From: Vibrio cyclitrophicus
GTDB taxonomy: Bacteria; Pseudomonadota; Gammaproteobacteria; Enterobacterales; Vibrionaceae
Length of the DNA stretch: 64,000 nucleotides
Assembly (NCBI GenBank): GCA_023206055.1
Contig: CP065366.1
Coordinates: 2,046,001 to 2,110,000, forward strand
Reading direction: 5' to 3'
The position numbers and the translations under genes were made by a program. Below, one piece after another: positions 63,133 through 64,000 of the stretch (position 1 is the first letter of the stretch; every line of letters begins with the position of its first letter). The notes beneath the pieces were generated by a model, which did no database searches, was not told the DNA's origin, and saw only the letters and a program-made list of their open reading frames with translations.

Positions 63133-64000
63133 TAACGTGCTCCGAAACGAATCTTCGCTGCTTCTTGAAGGTCGGCAATGATCCTAAAGGCATCTTTCAA
63201 GTGTTTACGCTCAAAGCTACCAAAGCTATCTGGGTTGATGTTGTTGTCAGGCACATCCCCGTTCTTCAACGCTTCAAGTTGATGACCAAAACGGAAAGAG
63301 AGAATGAACTGATAAGCACCCAGAATGTTCTTGAATGCGTCGTCGCTCAGCATGCCTTTTTCATTGGCAGCTGCGAAACGTTCGTCAGTCGCCGACAAGT
63401 CGCACTCCACAGCAAGGCCATAAATACGTGCTAAGTCGATAATCAAGTTGATCGCGTACTTCTTCACGTTCAACGTTTTCTTATTCTCACCTGACTTCTC
63501 TAGTACCAAACTATTAAAGATGCCAAGTGGTGGGTTGGTATTGACCGCGTCTTTCACTAGCGTGCTTAAAAACTCACGGTTACCGCGAATATTACTATGC
63601 AATTCATCACGAAGAATGCCTTCGTACTCACTGTTGCCATAGATAGTACGAATTTCTAGGAACACACTAATGTTAAGCAAGCGTTCGTACTCTGGGTTAG
63701 CTACCCACTTCTTGTAGTAATGCTTCCAAACGCTGAGTGGCTGACACCATTTTGGCGTCGCGGCCATAAATTTGCCTGGACATAATGGGTAGTGACAGCT
63801 TGCTAAGCCGTTGGTCACCATCATAGCTAAGTGTTTGAAGTAAATACGGTCACTGTCTGTTGCATCGTCGGCCAGTACAATCGCGCTGTCTTGATCCGAC
63901 AACATGTGGACTTCGTTACGCGCGTGCGATCCCGCTACGATCCAAGAGAAATCACACGGCGGTGGACCTAACTTATCAATCGCTATCTGAATCAACCGGC
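63132..64000 (-). CDS. DUF294 nucleotidyltransferase-like protein, C-terminal part (5' end outside window)
   Basis: The frame is open to the right edge, so the apparent TTG start at 63995 is internal. Visible: nucleotidyltransferase motif 'SWIVAGSHARNEVHMLSDQD' (the G-S-x-A-R-x-E and D-x-D pattern) with 'DSAIVLAD', then the C-terminal helical substrate-binding domain of DUF294. Full-length relatives carry an N-terminal cNMP-binding and CBS pair, which would lie outside. Paired with the DEDDh exonuclease, a conserved gene pair of Vibrio and relatives. Confidence 0.85.
   Translation of the reverse strand, partial: RLIQIAIDKLGPPPCDFSWIVAGSHARNEVHMLSDQDSAIVLADDATDSDRIYFKHLAMMVTNGLASCHYPLCPGKFMAATPKWCQPLSVWKHYYKKWVANPEYERLLNISVFLEIRTIYGNSEYEGILRDELHSNIRGNREFLSTLVKDAVNTNPPLGIFNSLVLEKSGENKKTLNVKKYAINLIIDLARIYGLAVECDLSATDERFAAANEKGMLSDDAFKNILGAYQFILSFRFGHQLEALKNGDVPDNNINPDSFGSFERKHLKDAFRIIADLQEAAKIRFGAR

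Overview
The window looks like chromosomal DNA of a marine Vibrio, most likely of the Splendidus clade. The reasons are the tandem glycine riboswitch ahead of a sodium:alanine symporter, tryptophanase, vibriolysin, a Vibrio-type integron attC site, and alginate/pectin-type uptake genes (PL6 lyase, SSS symporter, KdgM porin). This is inference from gene content; no marker gene fixes the species.

Layout. (1) 1-7925 is accessory DNA: the 3' part of one P-loop NTPase, a complete KAP-type NTPase, a serine resolvase with a candidate res region, a three-gene operon headed by a protein with polymerase-palm-like motifs, and an ADP-ribosyltransferase-fold protein. (2) 7926-12582 is core-like: glycine riboswitch, alanine/glycine symporter, LysE exporter, M32 carboxypeptidase. 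(3) 12325-28596 is two islands in series, each apparently inserted in the 3' end of the carboxypeptidase gene. The last ~86 codons of that gene occur three times (12325-12582, 20629-20886, 28339-28596). The first copy, fused to the intact gene, is the divergent one, so the resident gene now carries a foreign C-terminus. Island 1 (12325-20628) has a decayed mobilisation module (accessory gene with an in-frame amber codon, an 8-bp satellite, a truncated relaxase), a broken IS4-family element with an intact IS3-family element inside it, a divergent pair of membrane proteins, and an IS5-family relic. Island 2 (20629-28338) holds only one five-gene operon: a Wadjet-like SMC ATPase, KITE-like, kleisin-like and Toprim nuclease set, with a BrxR/CapW-like WYL regulator as last gene. 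Neither island has a recognisable integrase.

(4) 28690-43426 is mixed chromosomal DNA: YdjM-like membrane protein, TauE/SafE permease, a MesX-MesD type folate-independent methionine synthase pair, two GNATs, a DJ-1/PfpI protein, a DASS carboxylate transporter with a histidine kinase and a lone receiver, and a small integron-cassette remnant with one clear attC site. (5) 44077-64000 has vibriolysin, a Dabb protein, a LysR regulator, tryptophanase with a candidate TnaC leader peptide, a pair of GTPases, an MsrA-like protein, and an alginate/oligouronide block (PL6 lyase, SSS symporter, MORN-repeat protein, chemoreceptor, KdgM-like porin) that shares candidate palindromic operators. It closes with a DEDDh exonuclease and the C-terminal part of a DUF294 nucleotidyltransferase-like protein running off the edge.

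The strongest candidate for an under-described system is the WYL-controlled, SMC-first Wadjet-like operon carried by an integrase-less island that replaces the C-terminus of a carboxypeptidase. The second is the polymerase-palm-like operon at 4408-6968.
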